The notes under the pieces were generated by a model, which saw only the letters and a program-made list of their open reading frames with translations, was not told where the DNA came from and made no database searches. A program made the translations under genes and the position numbers. A stretch of DNA of 64,000 nt from Chenopodium formosanum (Eukaryota > Streptophyta > Magnoliopsida > Caryophyllales > Amaranthaceae): positions 16,744,379-16,808,378 of the forward strand of contig CM044880.1 of the NCBI GenBank assembly GCA_024500155.1. Reading direction: 5' to 3'. Of the stretch, positions 1 through 9,354 are shown one piece after another. Position 1 is the first letter of the stretch; each line of letters begins with the position of its first letter.

Positions 1-1
1 T

Positions 2-484
2 ATTCCTTCCGGGGATCTTCGCCCTCCCTATGAGTACCCTGTTTCTCAAGAAGTAGACAGATTTGATACTTACTGGAGTGCTAGAACTTTATGGGAAGTA
101 ATCACCCAAAAGGTTCCTCCCTCTTTGCCTAATGATATGAAGAAGTGGTTGCTGAAGAAACCTTCTAAGGATTTGAAGAAAGATCAGGGTAAAACTGATG
201 TGAAGAATCGTCTGGGTGACAGGGTGATTCCTGCCAAGGAACGCCTAGGTGCAAGAATCGAATTCAAAACACCTGCAATGCCTAGGAAGAAAAATGCTAC
301 CAAAGATAAAGGGAAAAGGAAAGTTGACACCACAGATAAAAAGGCTTGGGTGGAGAAGAAGCATGGAGTATTAGCTGAAGGGGAGACTATCTACTCTAAA
401 GGGTGCCTACTAGCTAAAGTTATGGATGAGGAGGAGGAAGTAGACATGAATTGGAAAAGGGCTAGAAAAGAAAAGAAGGATTAG
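2..484 (+). CDS. Partial antisense ORF (C-terminal 160 codons) in the 3' region of the Tat-like element
   Basis: The frame is open from base 2 to the TAG at 482-484, so the start lies left of the window; a start inside would be artificial because only TTG precedes the first in-frame ATG at 137. The product is very basic, with many Lys-Lys pairs, and ends in a short Glu run followed by a Lys/Arg tail. No domain is recognised. It lies beyond integrase and runs opposite to gag-pol, where Tat-lineage elements are known to carry an antisense ORF. That identity is inferred from position. It could instead be a fragment of an unrelated gene or repeat. Confidence 0.45.
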   Translation: MPSGDLRPPYEYPVSQEVDRFDTYWSARTLWEVITQKVPPSLPNDMKKWLLKKPSKDLKKDQGKTDVKNRLGDRVIPAKERLGARIEFKTPAMPRKKNATKDKGKRKVDTTDKKAWVEKKHGVLAEGETIYSKGCLLAKVMDEEEEVDMNWKRARKEKKD

Positions 485-1010
485 GAGCATTGCTTAGCTT
501 CAAATTATTAGACTTAGTTTATTATTTTTTAAATTTGAATTTATTTCAGCTTTGTTTATATTCCACCAATAATGTAATTTTATTTTATTAAAGAAATTTC
601 AGCTTTAAATTAAATTATTTAATTTAAATTTTTTTTATTAAAGCAATGAAAACCGAAAAATTAATTTTCCAGAAATTCTTCGAGTACGGAAGTCGAAAAT
701 TTTCCGAAAAAACACCGAAATTTTCCCAGAATTATTTTGAAATTGGCGCCACTTATTTGCAATTGGCGCCTGCCATTGAAGTCTGGCGCCAGGCGCCAAT
801 TTCATCGGCTGGCGCTGATGGTTGTTGGCTGGCGCCAGGTTCTTCTCTGCGACGCCGATAATTTGCTGATCTTCTGTTGAATTTTTAATTAATTCTGGAA
901 CACGGAGATGTCGAAAAATAAAGTGGTCGCACCCGTAAAAGAGTTACCTACGTATCCTTTCTTAAGGAATCAGGCCGAACGTAGCTCTCTTGAGTATCCT
1001 ACTCAAGTAA
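485..1010. other. Non-coding 3' region of Tat-like element with GGCGCC cluster
   Basis: This stretch lies between integrase and the antisense ORF. It is AT-rich except for 745-855, where GGCGCC and near copies recur. Bases 943-985 closely match 44738-44777 in the nested element, both about CTACGTATCC followed by AATCAGGCCGAACGTAGCTC, so this is family sequence conserved 3' of pol. Confidence 0.6.
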
Positions 1011-1925
1011 TTATGGGTAGTATTTCTTAAGTTGATCAAGATTTGTCATGTTTGAGAATTCATTGCCATCCATATCAGTTAGTTTTGTTGCACCTCCTGA
1101 CAGGATTGTTTTGACAATGTAGGGTCCAGACCAATTAGGTCTAAATTTACCCCTTGGATCTAAAACATTTTTCCTTAGTGCTTTTAACACCAAGTCTCCT
1201 ACTTTGATGTTTCTTGTCTTGACCTTCTTATTAAAATACCTAGCCATACGAGTCTTGTAACACTGAGTGTAATGTAGATCTTCTAGTCGTTTCTCGTTGA
1301 GTAGAATTAATTCTTCATATCTTGCCCTAGTCCATTCAACTTCATCGAGTTTACTCTCCAACGCAATGCGTAGAGATGGTATTTCTAGTTCGACAGGTTG
1401 TACGGCATCCATTCCGTATACAAAAGAAAATGGCGTATTTCCTGTTGATGTTCGGATTGACGTGCGGTAACCCCACAATGCGAAGTGAAGATTGTCAGGC
1501 CAATCCTTATAATTTTCCGTCATTTTCTCAATGATAGTCTTTAAATTTTTATTAGCTGCCTCGGCTGCTCCATTTTCTTGAGGTCTATAAGGGGAAGAAT
1601 GATGATGTTGAATGCCATATTTTTGTAGCAATTCTTCACATTCGGCTTGAAAGTAAGTTCCATTGTCACTTATCATTTCATGTGGGACTCCGTATCGAAA
1701 AATAATATTTCTCTCGATAAAGAGTGCTACATGTTTTGAAGTGAGTTTAGCGTATGATTGCGCTTCGACCCACTTTGTGAAGTAATCAATTGCTACTAGA
1801 ATATATTCGTGGCCTCCTGTTCCAGGGGGAGTAATTTTGCCAATGATGTCAATTCCCCATGTAGAGAATGGCCATGGCGATGTGTAGGTATAGCAAGGAT
1901 GGAGGGATATGTTGTAAATTGGCAT
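1011..1925 (-). pseudogene. Integrase catalytic core and C-terminal region (Ty3/gypsy)
   Basis: This 304-codon open frame carries the DDE integrase core: Asp26 in WGIDIIGKI, Asp87 in ISDNGTYF and Glu122 in ENGAAEAANK. The C-terminal part has the gypsy-type segment FNKKVKTRNIKVGDLVL followed by a GPYIV motif. It would insert element cDNA into the genome. The ATG at 1925 is not the natural start: the HHCC zinc-binding part continues upstream in other frames (1926-2222), with an indel near 1930. The core looks intact, but the pol polyprotein as a whole is broken, so I call it a pseudogene. Confidence 0.9.
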
Positions 1926-2222
1926 AAATTTGGCACTTAGGGCATCTTTTTACGTATTGATGGCAATACCTATTCATTGTAGTCCAATAATATCCTTCTC
2001 GCATTACCTTTTGGACTAACATTTGCCATTTATATGAGTGCCACAGATTCCTTCATGGACTATTCTCATTGCTCTTTGTGCATCCTTCTTTCCTACACAT
2101 AAGAGAGCTCGACCCTTAGGTATCCTTTTATGTAGCTCGTTGTCTACGAGTACATATTGTCTATTCCTCCAGAGCTTATGACGTAACCCAAAAGCTTGCC
2201 TGAGGTGACTCCAAAAGCACAC
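1926..2222 (-). pseudogene. Integrase N-terminal zinc-binding region, frameshifted
   Basis: Translation gives YVLVDNELHKRIPKG, then VHEGICGTH with the paired His residues. After a one-base frame change near 2016 comes REGYYWTTMNRYCHQYVKRC with PKC, giving the Cys pair. Together these form the HHCC module that precedes the integrase core in Ty3/gypsy pol. The upstream end at about 2185 joins directly to RT, so RNase H and the linker are lost. Confidence 0.75.
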
Positions 2223-2927
2223 TTAGATGGATTCAACCTCATGTTGTATTTTCTCAGCCTTTCAAAAAATTTCCTTAAGGCTACTTGATGGCCTGGACGG
2301 TCTTTCGATTTTACAATCATATCGTTGACATATACTTCGACTTCTTTGTGCATCATGTGATGGAGTAACAGTTGCTGCATGGTGATAAGTAACACCCGCG
2401 TTTTTCAATCCGAATGGCATTACCGTGTAGGAGTAAGTGCCCCATGGTGTTATAAAAGTTGTTTTCTCCATGTCTTCTTCTGCCATGAGAATCTGGTTGT
2501 AACCTGCGTACCCATCCATGAACAAGAGAAGCGCGTGATTTCCCGTGTTATCTACAAGAATATCGATGTGTGGCAAAGGGAAGTCGTCCTTTGGACTTGC
2601 CTTATTTAGATCTCGATAGTCGACATACATCCTTACCCTCCCGTCTTTCTTCGGAACTGGGACGACGTTGGCGACCCACTCGGGGTATTTAGATACCTTG
2701 ATGAAACCTGCAGTTATTTGTTTTTGAACTTCTTCTTTTATTTTAAGAGCTACGTCAGGTTTCATTCGACGTAAATTTTGTTTTACAGGTTTCATTCCTG
2801 GAATTAGTGGTATAGTGTGTTGAGCTATTTCTCTATTAATGCCTGGCATATCTTCATATGACCAAGCAAATACATCGATAAATTCTTTAAGTAAGTTAAT
2901 TAAATCGGTTCTTTCTTGTTTATTCAA
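2144..2927 (-). pseudogene. Reverse transcriptase fragment (Ty3/gypsy), frameshifted and truncated
   Basis: The first frame (2927 to about 2395) holds the RT fingers and palm: VPVPKKDGRVRMYVDYRDLN, PLPHIDILVDN, FMDGYAGYNQI and VMPFGLKNAG. A frameshift near 2395 leads to a second frame (2395-2144) with VYVNDMIVKSK and LNPSKCAFGV. The YVDD box therefore reads YVND: the first catalytic Asp is Asn. The sequence stops at SGKLLG and jumps to the integrase N terminus, removing the connection and RNase H. It cannot encode an active enzyme. Confidence 0.88.
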
Positions 2928-3014
2928 TGTTAATCCGATTTTAAATTCTCTTTTATGAGTTGAATCATTTGAGATATCAACTGTGTCAGTTTCTTCAATT
3001 ACCGGTTTTTTCTT

Positions 3015-3581
3015 TTAGAGTGTTTCCATTGCTTTAATAATTTCTTTGTCTTTTTCATTGTTAGTTAAGCAATGCTCGTCATCTTGGGTTAGAGAAGAAC
3101 ACGAGAAGTAAGGAGAATGAGAAATGTTATTATATTCTGAGACCATTACATCAAAGAGTGATATGTCCTCAGGGACTGAATCACTAACTATCCTAGGAGG
3201 AGAAATGGGAGGGGGAGGTGTTACTACTAAAGACTTAGAAGACTCTAGAGGGAAGGACTCTAACTCAGACTCTGACTCTGACGACTCTTCAAACATCGGC
3301 CCTTGCCCTGTCGTGATGGATATCTTCCTTCCGCTTGGAGTAGTCACCTTGATAGTGTTGCGCCACCCTTGTAGTGATCCTTCAGCTGGAGTGATTAGCT
3401 TTGAGGGATCGAAGATTTCACTTTGTAGGACTGTTTGAATGAGCGTGGAGTTATCCTCTTTACAAGTTGACTCATTCTTTTCTCGCCCAAACAGTAATCC
3501 CATGACGTTAAAGTCAAAGCATGGGGGTGCTTTCTCCTTGTGGACAGGAGTTGGGATTTCATCAGTGAAGTAGCAATCCAA
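3015..3581 (-). pseudogene. Pol linker ORF between protease and RT
   Basis: This is a 188-codon open frame without a catalytic motif. Its middle is Ser/Glu-rich (about residues 93-112), followed by a proline run. It lies in line between the protease and RT frames of the same element and is probably the divergent linker of the polyprotein, separated from both by stops or frame changes. Position supports the call more than sequence does. Confidence 0.55.
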
Positions 3582-3662
3582 GAAAATCTCAAATCCCGGT
3601 TATCTTATACCGTTTACAACAAATGGCTCGGGAAATTCATGGCATGGATAGTCCTCTCCTTT

Positions 3663-5390
3663 TTATATAAACTGACCATTAAGTCTAAGAGGGTACTGAT
3701 CCATTGGGATTGCTTTCTTTTGAATGCGAGCATCCCTACGTGCTTTTGACTTTTCCTGGGCTCGCTTTAGATCTTTCTGAGTCGGTTCGAAACCAAGTTC
3801 GAAAGTGTCTAACTTAGGGAGGCCAGGTGACTCCAGCGGTTTTTCCATTGCTTTCTTCTTTCCTAAGGTCATCCCAGGAAAATGTCCTTGTTTCTTCAGC
3901 ACGGCATTAACAATCATGTTGGAATGGGGATCATGGCAAAGAGGGGTCCTTTCATCCTCCTGGATTAAGGAGACTTCTTCATTAAAGTCCCATAAATCTT
4001 CATCATCCTCGTCGTGCTCCACATTAATAATTGGATTCTTTATAGATTTGATCCTCATAGGCGAAGCATCGATGGTGATTGGAATTCCACCAACTATAGC
4101 TTTTACTTGTTGGTGGAGAGATGAAGGGATGACCTTTAGATCATGAAGCCAAGGGCGTCCCAACAGTAAGTTGAATGAAGCTTTAATATCTACTACTTGG
4201 AAAGTAGTAGCATGTTCTATTGCTGCCGTTACATTTAGGGTAATCTTGCCAAGAGCTTGACGACGAGTGTTGTCGTAGGCCCTTATTCCTTGTGTAGATG
4301 GAGTTAAATCTTCGTCCCTTATGCCGAGCATCCTCGCAGTTCTAAGTGGACAGACGTTGATGGCCGATCCATTGTCTACAAGAGTCATAGGAACATTCAT
4401 CCTTTTGCAAACTACTGTGAGGTTTAATGCCTTGTAATGTTTGTCACCTTCTGGGGGTAAATCTTTGTTAGAAAAGGTGATCAAATTAATCGGACTAGGA
4501 AGGTCACTTGTTAGGAAGTTGGCTAGTCCCTCAGGAGTAGTGTCAGAGTCTATCCCAATTTTGTCCAAGGCATTCATTACAACCAACCTATGTTCTTGAG
4601 ATGTTGCCAGAAGTTTCCATACATTCATCTTAACTTTTGTTTTCTTAAACTGCTTAACAATATCATTGTCTTCAATGATAGGTATGGGAACTTGTTGTGT
4701 GGTTAACATAGGTTGTGTTGAAACGGGAGGTTGCATCCTCCCGGATCTTGTGAGGACGTCTATCGATGAGTCTTCTTCAGCCCAAATGTCATCTGTGGTG
4801 TATGACACAGAAGGAGTAGGTCCTACTACATCCTTTAGATAGACATCTTCTTCATCACTGTCCCAAACTCTATTAATGGTTGCATCTTCTTCTTGTTGAA
4901 TTTGGACTAGTTTCTTTCCATCAATCATTTTCTGAACCAAATCCTTAAATTTGAAACAGTTTTCTATAGTGTGACCCCCTGATTGTTGATACTGACAGTA
5001 ATATCTATCCGTTCTTTTCAATGATTCGAATGGTCTCGGTTTGAGAGGTTTGACCTTGCCACTCTTGGAGAGCATTTCGAACATTTGTGCATATGGGATC
5101 CTAATTGGAGTGTAGATTCTATTTCTCTTCTTGGGTTTTTCAGTGACTTGTAAGGGAAAATGCTTTGCCTCATAAGTCGTTCTCACTGGTGTGAATTCTC
5201 TTTTAGGTTCATCTTTCGGAAGTGGAAACTCATCATATTTCTTTTGGAGTTCGTTCATAGCTTTGAGAGCTTCACGTAGTAGATGTGATACCTCCTTCAT
5301 AGACAGTGTGAACAATTGTATATCTTCCTTACTTGCCGGTTCTGGAAGATTATCCTTGACATCGAAAAAGATTTTCTCTTCTTTTTCCAT
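3663..5390 (-). CDS. Gag-pol ORF with retropepsin-like aspartic protease
   Basis: This is the longest open frame in the window (575 codons). Residues about 130-145 contain a zinc-knuckle-like CQYQQSGGHTIENC. The protease region, roughly residues 310-440, has the active-site segment MTLVDNGSAINVCP, where Asp-Asn-Gly replaces the usual Asp-Ser/Thr-Gly, and the downstream FNLLLGRPWLHDL flap-side motif typical of plant gypsy proteases. The enzyme would process the polyprotein. The ORF starts 22 bases past the gag stop in a different frame and ends at a stop before the linker. The ATG at 5390 may be incidental. Confidence 0.8.
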   Translation of the reverse strand: MEKEEKIFFDVKDNLPEPASKEDIQLFTLSMKEVSHLLREALKAMNELQKKYDEFPLPKDEPKREFTPVRTTYEAKHFPLQVTEKPKKRNRIYTPIRIPYAQMFEMLSKSGKVKPLKPRPFESLKRTDRYYCQYQQSGGHTIENCFKFKDLVQKMIDGKKLVQIQQEEDATINRVWDSDEEDVYLKDVVGPTPSVSYTTDDIWAEEDSSIDVLTRSGRMQPPVSTQPMLTTQQVPIPIIEDNDIVKQFKKTKVKMNVWKLLATSQEHRLVVMNALDKIGIDSDTTPEGLANFLTSDLPSPINLITFSNKDLPPEGDKHYKALNLTVVCKRMNVPMTLVDNGSAINVCPLRTARMLGIRDEDLTPSTQGIRAYDNTRRQALGKITLNVTAAIEHATTFQVVDIKASFNLLLGRPWLHDLKVIPSSLHQQVKAIVGGIPITIDASPMRIKSIKNPIINVEHDEDDEDLWDFNEEVSLIQEDERTPLCHDPHSNMIVNAVLKKQGHFPGMTLGKKKAMEKPLESPGLPKLDTFELGFEPTQKDLKRAQEKSKARRDARIQKKAIPMDQYPLRLNGQFI

Positions 5391-5411
5391 GGCACGGATT
5401 TCTTTGATAGG

Positions 5412-5912
5412 TCAATTGAGAGATGAGGGGTCAACCTCGTTTTCCTCATCAAAGATAGCCAGGGTATGAGCGAGAGGTGCATTGTCAATGCTTGGCTTCT
5501 TACTAATAGGGGGCAACGACAGCTTGTTGTTGTCAATTAAGTCTTGGATAGCTTCCTTAAGCTTCCAACAGTTTTCAGTGAGATGGCCCCTAACTTGGTG
5601 ATACTTGCAGTGTGCTTTGGGGTTCCAATTAGCCGACCTCTTCTCAACTGGTGGGTCCCCAAATGGTCCAATAGGAGTTATAAGACCCATTGTATTTAAT
5701 CGATCAAATGCGGTGTCATAACTCTTTCCAATAGGAGTGAAGTTCCTCCTAAATGGTTTCTTCTGTCCTTGATTGTTCATAGCAAGGACTTCTCCTAAAT
5801 TAAAGGTGCTAACATTGTTTGAGTGGGCTGTTTTGGAAGAAGAAGGATTGTCGTTCTTCTTTCCTTTCCAGCCACTGTTGAAGTTATTGTTGGCAGCTTT
5901 TAACTTAGCCAA
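5412..5912 (-). pseudogene. Gag C-terminal part with CHHC-type knuckle
   Basis: Translation shows a hydrophilic Asn/Ser/Lys stretch, then FTPIGKSYDTAFDRLN, and CKYHQVRGHLTENC, a Cys-X2-His-X4-His-X4-Cys nucleic-acid-binding knuckle seen in related plant gypsy gag proteins. It overlaps the preceding gag frame (6271-5900) by 13 bases in another frame, so a single indel splits gag here. The same region survives as the only coding part of the nested element at 45650-46180. Confidence 0.8.
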
Positions 5913-6271
5913 ATCGTCTTCAATATTGATCCCAATATCATAAACGACTTGAGATTATTTTGATACTTGAGATGCTTGGAATATTTTTCTTGAAGATTTT
6001 TAATGAACAGTCTCACAGATTCTTTTTCACTTGGCACCTCAATCATCTTAGCTGAGGTTTCTCTCCGTTTGTTAAAGAAAGAGGTGAAGCCTTCATTCTC
6101 TTTCTGCTTGAGGATTTCAAGTTCCCTATGGTCAGTCTCGACTTGAATGTTGCATTTGTACCTATCAAAGAAAGTGTTTGCTATGGACTTCCAAGTAGAG
6201 GTCTTTTCTTTCTCGAGAGATAGCGAGAACAGAGAGGGGAAAACCTTCTTGTTGATACCCTTAATACTCAT
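5900..6271 (-). pseudogene. Gag capsid-like middle part
   Basis: The frame contains TWKSIANTFFDRYKCNIQ, LEILKQKENEGFTSFFNKRR and RLFIKNLQEKYSKHLKYQ. This matches the retrotransposon gag pattern of plant Ty3/gypsy elements (Trp-Ala-F/Y-R-T, then a Gln/Lys-x-x-E-S-F-Y-R-like block). It would form the virus-like particle shell. A frameshift at the 3' end moves the reading into 5912-5412. Confidence 0.75.
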
Positions 6272-6348
6272 TATTGTTTCGAAAGCTCTTAAATGAAAGT
6301 AAGGGTTGTAGTTGCTCTGAATTTTGGGATGTCGTTGGCGTTGAACTT

Positions 6349-6558
6349 CTACGGAAGAAGATCTTTGTCCACCGAGACCCCTTGTGATGTAAGCTCTTGA
6401 AACTTGTGGTCGCTAGACAACTTGCTTAAACTCTCTTGCATGAGGTCCATTTGTTGTTGCTTCACAGGATCATCAATCTTGAATGCGAGAAGCTTCAGTG
6501 TCTCAGTCACGGTAGCCAGTTGGTTCTTAAGATCATTGACTTCTTCTTGTGTTGCCAT
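6349..6558 (-). pseudogene. Gag N-terminal fragment
   Basis: This 69-codon frame starts MATQEEVNDLKNQLATVTE and is predicted to form a short coiled coil (Leu/Ile spacing over residues 9-30). It lies at the expected gag start, is followed by an uncoupled gap of about 80 bases, and then by the gag middle frame. The ATG at 6558 is the likely gag initiation codon. Confidence 0.6.
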
Positions 6559-8235
6559 TATAGTCTTAGCTTTCCTCTTACGAGCTATGGGTTTGTCGAA
6601 AAGTTGGACTTGTACAAAGAGGTTGTCTTTGATTAACTGTCCTTCCTTTCTTGACCACGCGCTGTATATTAAACCATTTTGCGTTTTAATTACTTGACTC
6701 GAATCAACTTAACTTTACGGTTTATTTTAAGGAGGAAAAAAAAGAAAAGAAAAGGGTGCATATTTTTGGCAAAAATAATGTACATATTTTTAGGGAACTA
6801 AGTATAGTTTTTTTTTTAAATTGGAGGATTAATATCCGACTTACCCCCTAAAAAAATGACGGAAAAATCGCGCACACAAGACTCTCTTAAGCATGGTCAA
6901 AGTATGTGTATTGGTGTGTGCGTTGAGTGTAAGTGGCATGCTTAGACTCTTGTGTAAGACCAAGGGACTTAGTGCCTAAACTCGATCATTGACTCAAATA
7001 AGTACTATTGACAGCAAAATTTAGCCGAATTAATTAGAAAACTGATTAATTAGACCCTAGGTGATGACTCGACTAATAATCCAAACTGTCGGCCAAACGA
7101 CAGGACTGGCGTCGCACTGTGGAGCTTGGCGCCAGACGACAAAGCTGTCGTCAGGCGCTACACTCCATAATGTGGTGCTACAGCTTAGATCTTGGCGCCA
7201 ATATTGGAGCTTCGATCTGGGACTGTTTTCGGTGTTATTAGTCAATCGGGGTATGTCTAAAGTCGTACTAGGTCAATTCCGATTAAAATATTAGACTTTA
7301 ATGACTCAAATTAATTAATTAATTAATTAGGCAAAGTTCTTTAAGTCATTAATTTATTTAGTCTCAACACAAGTCAACAAACGGTTAAGAGAAACATAGA
7401 ATATATATGCACAACAAATAATGCACAATTAGTCAAGTAGGCACAATATGATGCAATGCGTTTGCAACCTAACCATGGCTCTAGTTCTCTAAAGTTCGGG
7501 ATATGGGTTAGTCAATAGAGGGTCCATGGTTAATTGTCCGGATGCACCGCGCAGAAGCCTAACCGTGAAGGGTTGACGCGAGTGGATGGGACACCGCAAG
7601 TTTAGAAAAACTCGCTTCCATGGTTTGGTGAATTCAACATCTCGGATGTACCCTTTGTTGCACGGAGCGTTCAATCGGATAGATGGAGCATGAATTCCCA
7701 TAGGGTTATGTCCATATGTAGAACACATATGGGTTTCAGAAAAGTGAGAAAAAATTCAATCAGGAAGTAGGATTGAGCAAACAATACGAAAAACCGGTCG
7801 AAATTAGAACGCATATTTCTGGCTCGGTATTGGGGGAAATTGGCGCCAGCAAACAAAGACTGGCGCCAGCTTTTAACTGTAGTGCCTGGCGCCAATACTG
7901 GCGTCTGGCGCTACGACTAAAATGTTGGCGCCAAGCTCTGGCCCCTGACGCTACTTCCCACATGCCTCAGCAGCTTTCTGTGCTCGATAAAATTTTCCAG
8001 TTTCGCGCGGTGTTATTTCGGTCCTAGTTGTGAAAGATATTCCTTAAATTTCCTACGTGTAAAATCCTATGTTTTTAAATCATTACGGATGGTCTTTCTA
8101 ATGAGATCTTTTTTTTATGCATATGACAATAATGTTAATCAAAATTACGCACAAGAAATACTTAGAACTTTTTGAGTCTCATCCACTCATTCTAAATCAT
8201 TGCCGAAACAAATTCAGGAATTAAAAGAGAAATCC
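6559..8235 (-). other. 5' leader of Tat-like element with two GGCGCC-rich clusters
   Basis: No coding frame is supported between the PBS and gag. Two GC-rich islands lie in AT-rich surroundings: 7080-7210 and 7838-7955. Each carries several exact or near copies of the 6-bp palindrome GGCGCC. A short AATT repeat occurs at about 7310-7330. Short open frames here overlap these islands on both strands and look incidental. Confidence 0.6.
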
Positions 8236-8253
8236 TCCCCAGTGGAGTCGCCA
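8236..8253 (-). promoter_or_regulatory. Primer-binding site
   Basis: On the minus strand, five bases after the LTR end, the sequence reads TGGCGACTCCACTGGGGA. It starts with TGG, complementary to the CCA tail of a tRNA, as expected for minus-strand priming. Tat-lineage elements are reported to use tRNA-Arg; the exact tRNA was not tested. Confidence 0.8.
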
Positions 8254-9020
8254 AAAACTGTAGGGAATAATTTCAAGCGTTAATCCCCTAGCTTGAACCC
8301 CACTGTGATCATACACTAAAGTACGGTGGCGTCCAAAAGGGAAGAAGATAGAGCAAAAGAGTCGCCAACAAGTTTTTTAGGAACTTGTAAACCGTTCATA
8401 AGATGAAGGTTACACCCCCTTAACGATCCAAGAGATCGTCAACTCCATAAGGTCTAGAACCAAATAAGGGTTCAAGGATGAAGGTACAAATCTAAGCTAA
8501 AAGAGATTGAACCTGCCCTAATAATAGGCCTCTACTTTATTTTGATCGTATTCATGTGCGCTTTCTGACTAACATGCAAGCAATAGGATTAACCCTAAAC
8601 CTGTTTAATCTATGTTGGTTGAATATTAATGCACATATAAATCTATTATTGGTGATCACTTGAAATTATAATCACAATTAATCCTAAACAAGATTATTTA
8701 ATATCTTATTAAGCGTGATTACAAGTACAAATTCCATTTAAACATGCAATAAAAGGTGTGATCAAGCAATAAATAAATAATATCAAGCAACATAGTAATT
8801 ATAATCATCATCAAAACAATAATAATCATAAAAATAACAATCATAATAATAATAACATTCATAATCATCATAAATTATGAAAGAAAAGAAAGAAAGAAAG
8901 ATGGATGAATAAGAGAATGAAAGAATTAACGAATGATTGAGAGAGTGCTAATTAAAACTGATTGTAGATGAGAACTCGTGAATGATGAGAATTGGTGAAT
9001 GAAAACGGAGTTTTTAATAC

Positions 9021-9033
9021 GCTATTTATAGAG
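9021..9033 (-). promoter_or_regulatory. TATA box of Tat-like LTR
   Basis: The minus strand reads CTCTATAAATAGC. The same box is at the equivalent place in the solo LTR (20805-20813) and both nested LTRs, about 300 bp downstream of the GAA/TTC array, as expected for a U3 promoter. Confidence 0.65.
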
Positions 9034-9331
9034 AAAATCAGCCAAAAAGATAAAATAAACAAAACAGAGTCTGACGCACAAAAAACAGAGCTGGCGCAAA
9101 CCTTAGCTAACTGGCGCTAGGCACCAACACTGGCGCCAAAGGCTAGCGCCAGGCACCAAAGCCTGGGGTCAGGCCCCAAGCCTGGTTTTAACGCGTTTTC
9201 AAAAATCAGATAAGTTTGCCGTACTGGAGAATAAAATCATATAATTTCCTCGAAAATGCTATTTGATTTTGATTAAAACTCTGAAAAGTCAAAAGTCGAT
9301 TTATCAATGCTAATTGAATTAGGAATGAAAA

Positions 9332-9354
9332 GAACCTTCTAGAAGATTCTAGAA
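9332..9354 (-). promoter_or_regulatory. Heat-shock-element-like array in U3
   Basis: Five alternating units GAA-TTC-GAA-TTC-GAA are each separated by exactly two bases, a perfect five-unit match to the heat-shock-factor binding consensus. The same block with one altered unit is found in the other three LTRs of this family. Binding is inferred from the motif only. Confidence 0.55.

Noticed and set aside
3124..3438. Plus-strand ORF opposite the pol linker
   Set aside because: Shadow of the minus-strand linker frame; its Asp/Ser run mirrors the acidic stretch of that frame.
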